64,000 bases of DNA from Paramacrobiotus metropolitanus (Eukaryota > Tardigrada > Eutardigrada > Parachela > Macrobiotidae). Positions 24,176 to 36,801 of this stretch are shown here, in pieces (the stretch's first letter is position 1; each line of letters begins with the position of its first letter). Both the position numbers and the translations under genes were made by a program. The notes below the pieces were generated by a model. The model was not told the origin of the DNA. It saw nothing but the letters and a program-made list of their open reading frames with translations, and ran no database searches. Location: NCBI RefSeq assembly GCF_019649055.1, contig NW_026570238.1:620001-684000 (forward strand), in the 5' to 3' direction.

Positions 24176-27100
24176 TCACGAATACGACAGATTTCCCGAC
24201 AGCCATTTTTCTGCTTCCTTAATTGTGATACCTTTACGTCCCGCATAATCCGTAACTTGCTCTTTGGTTACTTTACCCACGCTAAAATAACTCGCGTGCG
24301 GGTGTGCCAGATAAATCCCTGAGACAGTCGCAGCGGGAAGCATGGCATACGATTCTGTCAGTTTAATTCCCGTCTGCGCCTCCACATCCAGTAATGACCA
24401 AGCCTTTGCCATTTCCGTCGGATCCGGCAACGACGGATAACCAAATGCCGGACGGATCCCGGCATACTTCACCTTGTGCAGATCCAACACACTCAGATTT
24501 TCCTCCTCCGAATAACCCCAGAATTCCTTGCGGACTCGTAAATGTAATTCCTCCGCAAAGGCTTCCGCCAACCGGTCAGCCAGCGCCTTGAGCATAATAG
24601 AATCATAATCATCCAGATTGAATTCTAAATCTTTGCACGCTTCCTCCACACCGAACCCAGCCGACACCACGAAGATTCCCACGTAATCACTAAGACTGAG
24701 CGCAGCGGGTGCAATGTAATCAGCAATACTTAAGCACTTGTCATGGACATCACGATAGGCTTGCTGACGTAATGTGTTCAGCACAATCGTTTCCTTGTCA
24801 CCGATGATAATATCGTCTCCCTCTCGTTTACAAGGAAAAATTCCGAATACACCATTGGCTCTTAAAATTTTCTTATTAACGATTTTATCCAGTAGAATCT
24901 GAGCATCATCATAAAGCTTTTTCGCTTCGGCACCCACATCTTTATCTTTGAAAATATTCGGAAAGCCTTTATTTGGAAATTTTCCTCTCAGCTGCCACAT
25001 ATCAAAAAATGGTTTCCAATCAATGGCCGGAACCAAGCGTTCCAAAGGATAGTCCGTGAAGACTTTCGTTCCTATGAAATCAGGCTTACTAATGTACGAA
25101 AAATCCAGCTTCGGTGCGTGGCTTCGAGCTTCCGGCAGCGAAAAATACTTTTTATCTGCGAGTGACTCATAATGCTCCTCGCGCAAATCTTCGTATTCTT
25201 CACCCACGTCCAAAACCAGATCATCCCGCTGCTTCTCATCCAGTAGAGCACTACACACCACAACACTGCGGGATGCATCGGCACAGTATATCACTGGCGA
25301 CGTATACTTTGGAGCAATTTTAACCGCCGTATGCGTTTTACTGGTCGTGGCGCCGCCAATTAATATCGGAATTTTCAATCCCAGTCTTTCGAACTCCGAA
25401 GCATTGTGGGCCATTTCTTCCAAGCTGGGAGTAATCAGTCCCGACATTCCCACAATATCCGCCTTCTCCTTTATGGCTATCTCAATAATTTTCTCCACCG
25501 GGGTCATCACTCCCAAATCGATAACTTTAAAATTGTTACAGCCCAAAACGACACCCACAATGTTTTTCCCGATGTCGTGTACATCGCCTTTCACTGTGGC
25601 CAACACAATCGTCCCTTGGTACAACTTTTCCATACTATCCACACCTGCGCGTAAGATCATCAAAAGGTTAACGTATCACAACTTTCACTGAACATGGTTT
25701 TTTTACTGCGTTATAATATAGCTGTCTTCAAATTCGTTAAAAATACTAATTTAATATCCCCAACAAATGCAGCACTCTAGCATACATGAATAGTACTAGT
25801 ACACTCCAGTAGTACCTTTCACATTTTAGCATAATCACCAATCATTGCATATAACATAGTCTGAACATTCTGTGCGCTTCTGTATCGATACCTTTTTCCA
25901 GCAGTGATTTCATCTTTGCCTGTCTCTCTTCTTCCATAAACGGCACTAAATGAGCGACAGCTTTCTTCATGACCCTCGCCGATTTGATCACCTGTGGCAA
26001 GAACATTTTCCCGGCACCAAACAGGTCACCCACAATGGACATGCCCTTCATAAGAGGGCCTTCAATCACGTTCAGCGGTCGCGGATAGAGATCTTTTCTG
26101 CGGCGACACTCTTCCGTATCCTGGACTACAAAGGCATCAATGCCTTTTACCAGCGCATGCTCCAGGCGCTGTTCTACCGGCATTTGCCGCCACGAATCCT
26201 GATCTTCTGTTTTCTCGCCAGTTTTGGACAATCCTTGAGCAAAAGCTAACATTTTTTCCGTGGCAAGCGGATCTCGATTCCATAACAAATCTTCGCATAA
26301 TTGCAGGAGTTTCGGGTCAATTTCACTGTAGATCGGTAGAGCACCGGCATTCACGATACCCATATCCATTCCCGCACGAATCGCATGATACAGGAATACC
26401 GAGTGAATGGCTTCGCGGACGACGTCGTTGCCGCGAAAAGAAAACGACAGGTTAGATACGCCACCACTGACGCGCGCTCCCGGAAGGGTCTGTTTGATGA
26501 TTTTTGTGGCCTCGATGAAGTAACGGCCGTAATTGGCGTGTTCGTCCATGCCCGTGGCAATCGTCAAAATATTCGGATCAAAAATGATATCGTTTGGATT
26601 GAAGTCCAATTTTTCCCGTAAAAGATTATAAGCACGAGTGCAGATTTCTACTTTGCGATCAGTTTCGGCTGCTTGACCTACAAAGAACAAAAAACCCGAA
26701 TATCAATAAAAACGGCGACACTGTCCGTATTTACTTGAACAGTAAAGTCTTTCAAACATGTTACTGTAGTATCAAAGTTCGGCAGTTTTTCACTAGGCGA
26801 ATACAATCGAAACACAACGCAGCAGGTTACGGATATTTTATGAAAGGGCACAAAACAACTTCCTTGTGCTTACCTTGTTCGTCAAAAGCCATAATAATCA
26901 CGGCTGCTCCCATGCCTTTAATAATGCTGGCCTTGTGCAAGAAATCTTCCGGTCCTTCTTTGAGACTTATGCTGTTCACAATCGGTTTGCCTTGCGTGCA
27001 TTTTAAACCAGCAAGAATTACTTCGAAGTTGGAGGAATCAATACACAGCGGTACTTTGGCTACATCGGGTTCTCCGCTGATTAAATTTAAAAACTTTGTC

Positions 27101-29321
27101 ATAGCCTAAAACGAAGATGAAGTTCATTACTACAGTTGCAAATTTCAACAACTAACGCTAACAATTGTATCATTACCGCTTTTCCATCGATCATTCCTTC
27201 GTCCATATTTATATCTAACACTTGCGCGCCGCTTTCCACTTGCTTCTTTGCCACATCCAGTGCTTCTTCAAACTTATTATCTTTTATAAGTTTCAAAAAT
27301 CGCTTAGATCCAGCTACATTGCAACGTTCACCAATGTTGACAAACAACGTATTCTGACCAATCCGTGCCGGTTCAAGACCACTCAGCAACAAGAAGCCTT
27401 GCTGAAACTCATTTGTTGGAACACGTGGCGCTATTCCCGATACTGCATTTGCAATGGCGCGGATATGATCCGGTGTTGTACCGCAACATCCGCCGACAAC
27501 ATTCACGAAGCCGTCTTTTGCAAAGCCGGCAATATCTTGCGCCATCTTTTCCGGGGTCTCGTCATAACCGCCAAATGTATTGGGCAGTCCGGCATTCGGA
27601 TAACAAATAACGTAGGAAGATGTCGTTCGACTGATGTCCTCGATAAAAGGACGCATCTCCGCGGCGCCCAGTGCACAGTTGAGACCAATGCATAACGGAT
27701 TCGCATGACTGGTGCTGATGACGAAGGCCTCAGCTGTTTGACCACTTAGAGTACGACCGCTCTTGTCAACAATTGTACCTGAAAATGCAAATGCGTCGAC
27801 AGATAAACAAACTAACTTTAAGAAACCGACGATAGCTCAGTTGGCAGAGCGGACGGCTGTAGGTTGATTGCTATCTCATCTGTAGGTACCGTCAGGTCCT
27901 GAGTTCAATTCTCAGTCGTCGGAAAATTTTTTAAATATTGATTCGTCCTGTTTGAATTAACGAACAATGCTTTTTTGTTTTTTCTTCAAGAACTTTGTGC
28001 GTGCTGCTTACCAAAATTTCAAAACTTTGACTTTGATTTGAATATATTTTAGATCACATTTCACGAACTTCAAAAGTCTAAGCAAGCTGTAGTAACAAAA
28101 TGGGACTAACAAAAATAACTAAAATATAATAAAACTTTTGTTGATAGCGTAATATTTGCCATGTTTATAGAATGAAGTAAGTACATAGCTTCCATACACA
28201 CTCCTAGACATACGACTACAAATTATAAACCACTTCAGCCGCCGCAAGCTTCCGGCACCGGCGATTTTTGCAGTTTTTGCGCCGGTAACCGACTTGACTT
28301 CAGGCAATCAGCGATACGATTCTTACGCCTTATTAAATGCCGGCATTACAGACTCCGTAGAAGTACCGTTGCAACGTTCACGCACCCGAAACGAATACAG
28401 GTATGGGTTTGTAGCCGTCCGCAAACAGCTTCTGGATGGCATAAAGAGCCGTTCGTGCGTTGGCGGTGTCGAAAATGGTTTCAACAAGAAATAAATCCGC
28501 TCCGCCATCATACAAAGCTTTAGCCTGCTCCTTATAAGCATCTTCCAGTTCGTCATAAGTTATATTGCGATATTCCGGTTTCTCCACGGACGGGCTGATA
28601 GAAAGTGTTCGATTTGTTGGACCTAATTGTAAGACAAAAAATGTTTAAAAATGAAAATAGCGTATTAACGTGTATGAATATCATGTATCATTGTATGAAT
28701 ATCATATATCAGTATGTAATGTGCTCGTAAGTCACAATTACACATAGGTTTTCATGCACCATATATTTCTCAAAAATCAAAAGTGCTGCTGGGCATGTTT
28801 GGACACATTGGAAGTTAATACAGTTTTGAAGCACGAACACTGTATGGCAGTGTATCGGTATATAGGAAATCTTTACCGATAGCGCCAGCGACAAACCGCC
28901 TTTTCCCAGACTCTTTTTCCACATCATCGCAGGCTTTTCTCGCCAGATGTGCCGATTCGAAGTTTAAACGAGTAACCAAATGTTCCAACTTGTAATCGGC
29001 TTGCGCAATCTTTGTCCCACTGAAAGTATTGGTCTCCACAATATCCGCACCCGCGAGCAGATATTCTCGGTGTATTCCATAAATGATATCGGGTCGCGTA
29101 ATGGAAAGCAGGTCGTTGTTGCCTTTGAGATTCGTTGGATGGTCAGCCAATGCGGCATTCCTAAAGTCCTGCTCCGAAAGAGTGTGCCGTTGTATCATGG
29201 TTCCCATTGCGCCGTCGATAATGAGAATGCGAGACTGCATTTCTCTAATAAGGTCGGCATACTGACGTGAGTCGCGGCCCAGAAAACCTGGCGATGGCAA
29301 AGAAGATGTATTGGCGGCCAT
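24176..29321 (-). CDS. MTR: Methionine synthase, cobalamin-dependent
   Basis: Cytosolic enzyme (EC 2.1.1.13) that moves the methyl group of 5-methyltetrahydrofolate to homocysteine through methylcobalamin, joining the folate and methionine cycles. Six exons: 29321-28877, 28622-28386, 27778-27177, 27105-26874, 26677-25892, 25644-24176. All phases agree and the product is 1256 residues (human 1265). Domains in order: the homocysteine barrel with its three zinc cysteines (GLNCALGA and [11 protein letters not shown]); the pterin barrel ([21 protein letters not shown]); the cobalamin cap and B12 domain with DVHDIGKN, whose His is the lower cobalt ligand, plus MSGLITPS and GGATTS; and the reactivation domain that binds S-adenosylmethionine ([11 protein letters not shown]). 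The enzyme looks intact. The start ATG has a strong context (ATAATGGCGG). Intron 2 (607 bp) holds tRNA-Tyr on the other strand. A cobalamin-dependent enzyme implies that B12 is obtained from diet or symbionts. Confidence 0.97.
27826..27923 (+). tRNA. tRNA-Tyr (GTA) with 25-nt intron
   Basis: Cloverleaf checked by eye: acceptor stem CCGACGA/TCGTCGG with discriminator A; D arm GCTC/GAGC; anticodon stem GACGG/CCGTC; T arm CTGAG/CTCAG with loop TTCAATT. The anticodon GTA is at 27859-27861. A 25-nt intron (27863-27887) follows position 37, the canonical place; eukaryotic tRNA-Tyr genes nearly always have one. A TTTTTT Pol III terminator lies just downstream (27927-27932). The gene lies inside intron 2 of MTR on the opposite strand. 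Confidence 0.95.
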
Positions 29322-30299
29322 TATGAAACTTTTCTGCTTCACGACCCGGTTAAGCAGTCGAGAGAGAAAACCTCTATGCTCCAGTCGAATACTCGAAAGA
29401 CTTCAAACGCTTCGAAACCCTACATATAACATTCACAGATCTGATGGGGTTCCACGCAACATTACAAGCACCACATATAGATATGTAGAACTGTAAACAA
29501 AGCCAGGGCGCCAAACATTAGTTGTGATTCTCACTACTTCGGATCTACAAGGTCAATAACAAGGACTTCGTTCAATTAAATCGCAATACGAACGTCAATC
29601 TGGAGCAGATACTGGCGCGCTTTAAAAATTCTACAGAAAATCAAGTAATATCTTCAAAAAGTCCAAGCCAATCACTACAATGTATACGTATGGTATACGA
29701 GCCATCAAATACCACACATTTCTACCTTCTACACTCGTTGCTGTTTGGTTGTGACACTATAGGCTGCAAACGAATTAGCCGTATATGAACGCAATGCCGA
29801 AGAATTCCGAACTTTAAACTCCATATATCAGGACAGCAGCAGTACTTCTACTTCTACAGTAAACAGGTTTTGGACTATTAGACGCAACCGATTTCAAATT
29901 TGCTTGCAGCCTAAAGGAAACTGTAAATGAAAAATGCTTCTACAAGTGCGTGGAGTTATAGATATTTACGTACTTGCTTATAAGTTATACACGTTGAGAA
30001 AGGCTACTCGAGAATAAGACAAAAAGAACATAAACTACCAAGTATTTAATATCTATCGTACCACGTTAAGCACATGTTTGGAAAATTATTTAATACAACA
30101 TTACCCTGGAACACACACCGGGTCATACGAATATACAATACCATAATATTACTAAACTAAATATTAAGTACTAAACAGTATTTTTATATGCTCCATTTTA
30201 TTGATCGAATACGAAGACAAGATTACAATTCACAAAAGAAACATCACGTCGTAATATTAACAAACAGCAGAAACATGCGGCCGGATTATAGAGAACATT
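29322..30299. other. Spacer upstream of methionine synthase
   Basis: No gene supported. The first few hundred bases should contain the MTR promoter and 5' UTR. No TATA box or other element stands out. Confidence 0.5.
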
Positions 30300-30540
30300 T
30301 GATCTAAATTAGCCGAGGCCGGTGCCGTTCCCAGGATGGATGCCGCGTTTCCACGTTGAATTTCGATGCTGAACCTCTGGTGCAAAAAAAAAACTCCGTT
30401 GCAAGTTTCTCGCCTGTTTCCTGCCATTTTATTTTGCCCACTTCGCTAATCAGCCGGGAGGCTTCCGGTCCGAGTGGCCCCACTGTCTCCACGCCGACCG
30501 CTCGGAACAGGTAATCGTGGGTGATGTCCTGGTACTTCTC
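30300..30540 (-). pseudogene. LINE reverse-transcriptase C-terminus remnant
   Basis: The reverse strand reads VETVGPLGPEASRLISEVG and, after a shift of frame at a poly-A run near 30390, QRFSIEIQRGNAASILGTA. This pair of motifs (VET.G.WGP..., then IQRGNAASV.G) marks the C-terminal end of a common animal non-LTR retrotransposon ORF. The rest of the element is absent, so this is a short, frameshifted, 5'-truncated relic. A second relic lies at 46.3 kb. Confidence 0.7.
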
Positions 30541-30995
30541 GGTTTTTTTAACAACAGTATTTAGTAATATTATGACAATACCTATACAGGCTATAATGAT
30601 GCCGTACTAAAACTGTGCTCATGCTAGGGTATGTTCTTGTAAATCAATTGTGTATTATGCAAATTCGATGGACAATCCAAATATAGATATAATGTGGAGA
30701 TGCGGTAGTATTCACAGTACAACTACAGACGAAACAATATTGTAGCATCATTAAATTTACTCATGAAAACCCCATAAAACTTTCCCGTTACGAATAGCCT
30801 ATAGGCAGGTATCGAAATAAAATATCAGATGGAGTAATAACCACAGAGTTAAACCAGCCGTTATTGTAAAATCTCCAAATTAACAACAGGAAAAGCCAAA
30901 AAAAGCGCATCGGTGTCATCACTGCCGAGATGCTAAAAACTTTTCGAACTATCGATCACAAAAAAATAACCCATCCGGTATGCGCAAAAAATTTT

Positions 30996-33215
30996 TCACC
31001 ACTGCGCCCCAAGTCGCTCTACCACTTTCTGCAGAATTTCTGAGTGGTTTGCATGCAGCTTGAGATCCGCAGTCGCGTCTTTCCACTGTACATTTTTTGC
31101 ATCACTACCAGCTTTCAGAGTTAGAGTTCCCAAATTTGAACCAGTTTCATCATGGTAGTTAACAGCTACAGTTTCTATCCACGCATTGTCCGTATTCCTT
31201 GGGTCGTCAACATAACCACGATAAACCTATTAACCACAAATACGCAACATAAAACTATTGTATTTTTCCATAGTGCTGTGTTTAAAAACCTTTCTGAAAT
31301 TCCCGTGACACTCATCAGTCACTGGAGCGAAATTTTACAGCCCAATAAAACTAATTACGGAACAATAATGAATGAAATCAGTGTTACAACATCTCGTACT
31401 CTTTAAACTCATCGCCCCACCCGCAGTTTTTTACCTCGTGCCCATTTTTGAAAAACTGTTCCACCAAGTTTTTATTGGTTGACTTTTCATCCTCCGTCAG
31501 CTGTTCCGAGTCCATACACTCCTCCTTGAATTCCCGTCTGATTGTCTCCTCCACGTTCTCACCTGGATCTACCATACCCTGAAATTCCACACATCTTGAA
31601 CAACCCAGGTCAACAGCAAAGAAATGAATGCTATGAATACAAAAAATTCACTCAACAAATTCAGCAGACGTACACCGGGAAAAGCCCATTCTCCACTGTC
31701 ACCTCTCTGTATCGACACAAACTGCAAAATACGCTTTCCTCGTTGGCTGTCGGAATGAGTGGTTCCATGCTTGTCCGATTTCCACCTACAAAGGCCAAGT
31801 TGGCAAACTTTAAAGTTAATGCATCATACTGTGAAATTGTGAATGTAACAAATATTCCACATGATCTGCAAGTTCGGCGACCCAACCCTGTAAATCAAAC
31901 GTAAGAGAGCGCTAAAATAAAAACATCAGACATTTCAGCCCTGCTGCAGTGAATTTTAATATGCACACCAATAGATGCAAAACTCTGTTCCGTTTTTATT
32001 TTGGCATGCACACTCAAAATTACATACTTTCTAAGAAAACGCAACAGCTTGGTAAGACTAGTCATACCGTGTCACAATGGGATCACCGGCATGATTTGGT
32101 CCCCATCGGCCAAGCTTCCCACGCCCTCGCAAGCCTGTTCTGCCCACTGGATTCTGTGGATATTCATCAACAACCAAATAATCGCCTTCGTGGCTTTTCC
32201 GGTTAATTAGACCGTCTTGTGCATTCCAGCGAGGCTGGAATTCCTTGTCACTAAACCACAGATGTATGAAATAATTGAAGTTTGGAAATTCGAAGTCTGG
32301 AATCCAGTTCGGAAAAAATTCAAAAATTCCAAGCGTACCAAAAAATCAAGTGCAAAAAAATCAAAGCACAAAAAGCCCCAATGGGCAGAAGGTGAAATAC
32401 TTGACTGAAGAAAATCTTATTACGCTATAACACATGAATGACAATGAAATGACAAACAAAAATAACGTTAACTAAATTCACAGATGCAATACGCCTGACC
32501 ACTTCATGGCTGCTTAACGATTGCTGTACACTTCTTTAAAGGCAATCTTAAGGCTTTAAAGGCTTACCCAATTTCAGGATCCGCGTAGGGAGCTTTTTTT
32601 AGCTTGTCGGAAGTATAATTTGGAGGATTATAGTCCGGAAAAGGGGAATTCCATTTTACTTTCTCTTCAGAGACTGTCTGCCTTTCTGTTTTCGATGCTG
32701 GATAAACGCCGGAGATGCAGTTGCGATGGATTTTTCCCGATGCACTCAAAAACGATGGCACCTTGGACATGGTAAAGATGGGTTTCCGGTTTTCCGAATG
32801 GCAAGCCTGCACAGAAAACAAAATCGCTAAACCAAACCAAAAGCACACCATAGCAATAGAATGCAAAGAGAGCCATGTCATGCAAACAAAGAAATAGTGG
32901 TGCAGCATTTTGGTGTAGAAACACAGTATTATTATCATTAATTATTATGTATAGTACTTACCTAACAATTATTTAAACTTCGAAAATAAACAAACAGTGA
33001 TGAAGTCTAGATAAATCAAACGAAAAGACAGAAAAGTTCAAAAGACAGAAATACGTACCACTCAGATCAGGCATCACAATTTTAATATTCTTTTCCGGTA
33101 TGGTGTCCTGTCCTGCTATTGGTATCTTGACTCGACCGCCCAACCATACGGCTATCTGCATGCCCACAGTGCCCACACGTTCAAGATTTTGTTTGTTAGC
33201 ACTCACTCGCGACAT
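30996..33215 (-). CDS. NUDT9: NUDT9-type ADP-ribose pyrophosphatase
   Basis: Nudix hydrolase that cleaves ADP-ribose to AMP and ribose 5-phosphate, usually mitochondrial in animals. Exons that align along human NUDT9: 32826-32568, 32250-32068, 31785-31674, 31578-31435, 31226-30996; phases fit. Diagnostic stretches: NPVGRTGLRGRGKLGRWGPN, GKRILQFVSIQRGDSGEWAF, the Nudix box beginning GMVDPGENVEE and continuing RREFKEEC, and GYVDDPRNTDNAW. A first exon 33215-33059 starts with ATG and splices in phase to 32826, giving 361 residues, close to the human 350. Alternatively translation starts at 32770 (ACCATGTCC), giving 290 residues. In the Nudix box the usual REUxEE reads REFKEE, so the metal-binding glutamates are kept. 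The gene is divergent from the gene at 33614, about 400 bp away. Confidence 0.9.
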
Positions 33216-33613
33216 TTGTTATCCAAGACCTGATCCCGAAATTTCTTTTGATTCTTAAATCTTACAGGCTCTCAAATCTCACAGGCTTGAGGCTGTTATC
33301 ATTATTATGTGGAAGAAAATTTTGTGGACGGGAAACAAGCGATAACCTTTACATTTGCCGATATTTTGCGAACCTTTGAGTGGTGAAAACATTAATTTAA
33401 CAATACTTACAATAGGTGTTTGAAAGTTCATAACGACTCCGCTGTCGCAGGAAGACTGAACGGCACAATGGCTTCTTTTCCCATTTTTCGCGACGCTGAC
33501 ACATTGACAGGTACAGTACTCATGGTCTTCGATCAATGATTTCTCACCGTCAGTTCGATTCACGCATCAGATGGTAGTGTACGTTGCTGCTGTTATCTCG
33601 CGTTGCTGTAGAG

Positions 33614-34277
33614 ATGAACACTCCTTCCTCGGTCTCCAGTGGCCCTGATCCCGTATTCAAGATGCCACAGGCCAAGGGTCTGAACGGAAAGGAACCTCGT
33701 CCTCGGATGCTCCAGAACAGTGGTCAGAAACAGCCTTCCAGCTGGAGCAGCGGCTATGGAAAGCCATCGTTGGCCCAACGACACAAATTGCAAGACGCAG
33801 TCGTTGAGCCTCATTCTGATCGGTCTGCCGTCGCGCGTAGTTCTGGGACTTCCTCAAAAGGTATCAAGTCCAGATATCGCGCTATTTGATCTGAGCTGTT
33901 TTGAAAGGTTGTGATAATTATATAGAGATGATTACATAAAACATACTCTAGGTCTGAAATCCTCCCAGGCATCTGCTGCCGCATCCGACTTGTCCAACAG
34001 CGTGAAACTGCCGAAACAGAGTGACGCATGCGAACGCAGAAAAAAACTGCTGGCCAGTATTAAGGAACTCCTTGACAAGCATCCCGAAGAGTTTTCACAC
34101 ATCCCCGAGATGGGGCGCGAACCAGATTATTTTGCGGAAGCTGGGAATTGGGTGTATCCTGAGGAGAAGATGTGGGCCGACTTTCAAGCAACGATGGAGC
34201 GTTGGCCCATGGGCCAGCAGGACGACATGAACGATGAAGAATACGTAAACAAGCTGCAAGTATTTCTTGACTCTTAG
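33614..34277 (+). CDS. Unknown two-exon protein
   Basis: Exons 33614-33860 and 33952-34277 join in phase 1 (AAAAG|GTATCA, CTCTAG), giving 190 residues. The N-terminal half is basic and rich in Ser, Pro, Gly and Gln (disordered). The C-terminal half is helical and acidic: RRKKLLASIKELLDKHPEEF, EPDYFAEAGNWVYPEEKMW, then MNDEEYVNKLQVFLDS. The conserved-looking Trp and Tyr residues suggest a folded interaction segment. No membrane segment or catalytic motif is visible. It lies head to head with NUDT9 and may share a promoter. The family is not recognised. Confidence 0.6.
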
Positions 34278-36801
34278 TAATGTTACGGCGCAGTCCAGGC
34301 TTTGTCTAGTTATTCTTGTTTTTTTGTATCCGATTGGGAATTGAACTCATTTCGGCTTGCCGTCCGTGAGCAAGCCCTAGAGTCTCGGAATGCTGGCTGA
34401 CACTTAACCTAAAAAGATTGCTTGTATTTGTATCTTTTAAAATTAATTATATAGTATTGTATAAGTGGTATTACGTGTAGTAGTGTGCTGCATTGTAATG
34501 TCAGCAAGCGTTGACCAAATTGCTTTTTGTCAGTTTTTAGCCTGTTGGAACTGGAACTTCAAGCAGGACGGTACGGTTGTGAATTGTTTTTAATGTCGAT
34601 TAAAACTTATACAGTAAACTTTCACCACTAACTTACTAAAATTTAAAGCCTTCTACTGGTACATAGTACTGTATGCACTAGTACGTTATGTATTGTACGG
34701 TGTATGATAATAATTATGATAAATTCCAGTGAGATTTCAAACAAAGCAGTTCAAAACAAAATCCATTGTTTGTACCCAGACGATGGAAACGATGATGACA
34801 AAATCGTAAAATCTTAATAAAAAAAAGTTATGATAAAAGTGCTTATATTTTTAGTTAATTACTAGTATGTATGTGTTTTGTACACGGTACAATTAAATAC
34901 TATCTATATTTCCAGTGTAACACGGAACTAGAATAGAACAGAGATAAGTTTGTCATCTGGGTTTTGCCTACAGACTGGGCGTTTTGCTGATATTGACATA
35001 AATTTTACTACCCTATTTTTGTAATTATTTGATAATTGAGTAATTATTATATATTGAACAGCACGTCTTCATTTTTAAAAACTGATGCAGTCGTACCTAA
35101 TTACTAATTACAAGTTAATCAAAACGTACTATCTACTTTGTACGAGAACATTGAACACACTGCGCGTTTAATATTGTGTATGTTAAAGTACAGTAGCACT
35201 TAAACTTGTCAAAACACAGTATTAATGAAAGAGACATGTATTTTTAATTTTTATGTACTTACAAAAATTCTGATTTTATATTATTCAAGCAGGAAATTGT
35301 AGGTACAATATTATACATTTCTAGCAGTAAAACTATACACCGCTGTACTAGTTCTTTTAGAGCAACTTCATATTAATATGAATTATTAATAAAAGTACCG
35401 TTCCTTACGAGTAAACTTCACAATCAGTAAAGCAAGTACTTCGTACGTGTTTTAAGCGGTGGTTTACGGTTGAGCTAGCCAGAGAGCCACGTGGGAAGCA
35501 GCACCGAAATCGCATTGCACTTTTCACAATAATAATCAGTTCTGACGTGAGTTCTCATCTCATAAGTTATAAGTACCGTACCACTGTGCGGAGTACGGAC
35601 CTGTTGCTCACTGTTGGTTTATATCAAGCCTTTACGAAAATTAATCTGCTTGGTAGAGCAAGAATACGGTTTCGTTGGTAAAAATCATAAAATTGTTATG
35701 AGCCTTCACCGAGCAATTGTTAATTGAGAAATCCCAGTTCGCGCTTTTAAAAAAAGTGAAGGCTAGTAAACTTTTGGCGGGATAACAGTCATAACACCAC
35801 TGCTGTAATTTCGTAATGGTTATAGTTTAACAGCGGTTTGGAGTTCTTTCGCTAATTTCCACCTGTTAATCACGACTGGAACAAAATGTAATGGTTATGG
35901 ATTTACGGTTATCTGGTGTTCCGTTATCAGCCATGATCTTTCATGGATGCTGAACTGTTATTTGCTGAAGTTACCTCCCCAATACCGTGATCTGAATTTT
36001 GTTTTGTTGTTGGGGAAGTCCGTCTTATTATGCACTGGAAATTATACCAAGCAATCTGGCTGTAAATATTCTGTTAGCGAGCAGCATGAATCTTGTTTCC
36101 TGACCTCGGTGTTGACATCGAAGCTGAATTTACTTTCTCAGGCATGCCAGCACTGATACTCTCTGCTGGTTGTATATGACTGGAACTGGACTACGAAAGC
36201 TGCCGTAGTGGCGTAGTCGGTAATCCCTGATCGCATGCGAGTTTGACTGCACTGGAGAGACGAGGACAAGTGAGAGGAAGAAAGCGAGACAGGCAGAACC
36301 AGAGGTAAGGAGTCAAATTATCTGACTATTTGCCAAGAGAAAGACCTTTTACCTCCCAGCAATTATGGCTTTCTTGGTGTAAGATTATTGAGACTGCTAG
36401 GGTTTAGCAGTCGCGGTAGCCAGGCTAGCCACTAGTCAGTGCCAAGATGAACTGATGTGAGTGTAGTGAAATCCTGAGAATAAGGGGAGTGCGTGCAGCG
36501 CATGATGGGGGATTGTAACGGGCACTTGTTACACCAAATCACTTGTTGCACTTGTTTAATTTGCACATACTGATCCGATTACTACATTGTACTTCCTGTC
36601 GCGGGTGATTAATTGCGGGTAAATTTCTGTGACAATTAGAAATTAACACAATATTTTGTTTAAGTTATTATTGTTGTAACTATTAGCTGCTTGGTGGATT
36701 TTAGTACTTATTGCTAGTACCGTTTATGTTGCTGACCGAATTGACGGAAATTTTAATCTTTTTGCACAAACTACTGCAGGCTTGTCTAATATCGTTACAT
36801 C
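34278..36801. other. Long spacer before YAP, with possible SINE
   Basis: 2.5 kb, mostly AT-rich, without a supported gene. Around 34340-34410 the reverse strand reads GAGTTCAATTCCC, resembling a Pol III B box. Near 36205 the plus strand reads TGGCGTAGTCGG, an exact A-box match. Both suggest tRNA-derived SINE heads. A 70-codon frame at 35947 has no support. Confidence 0.4.
36195..36330 (+). repeat. Possible tRNA-derived SINE head
   Basis: TGGCGTAGTCGG fits the Pol III A-box consensus TRGCNNAGYNGG. About 35 bases on, GAGTTTGACTGC is a weak B-box-like sequence. The region does not fold as a full tRNA. Only one copy is visible here, so a repeat family is inferred. Confidence 0.3.
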
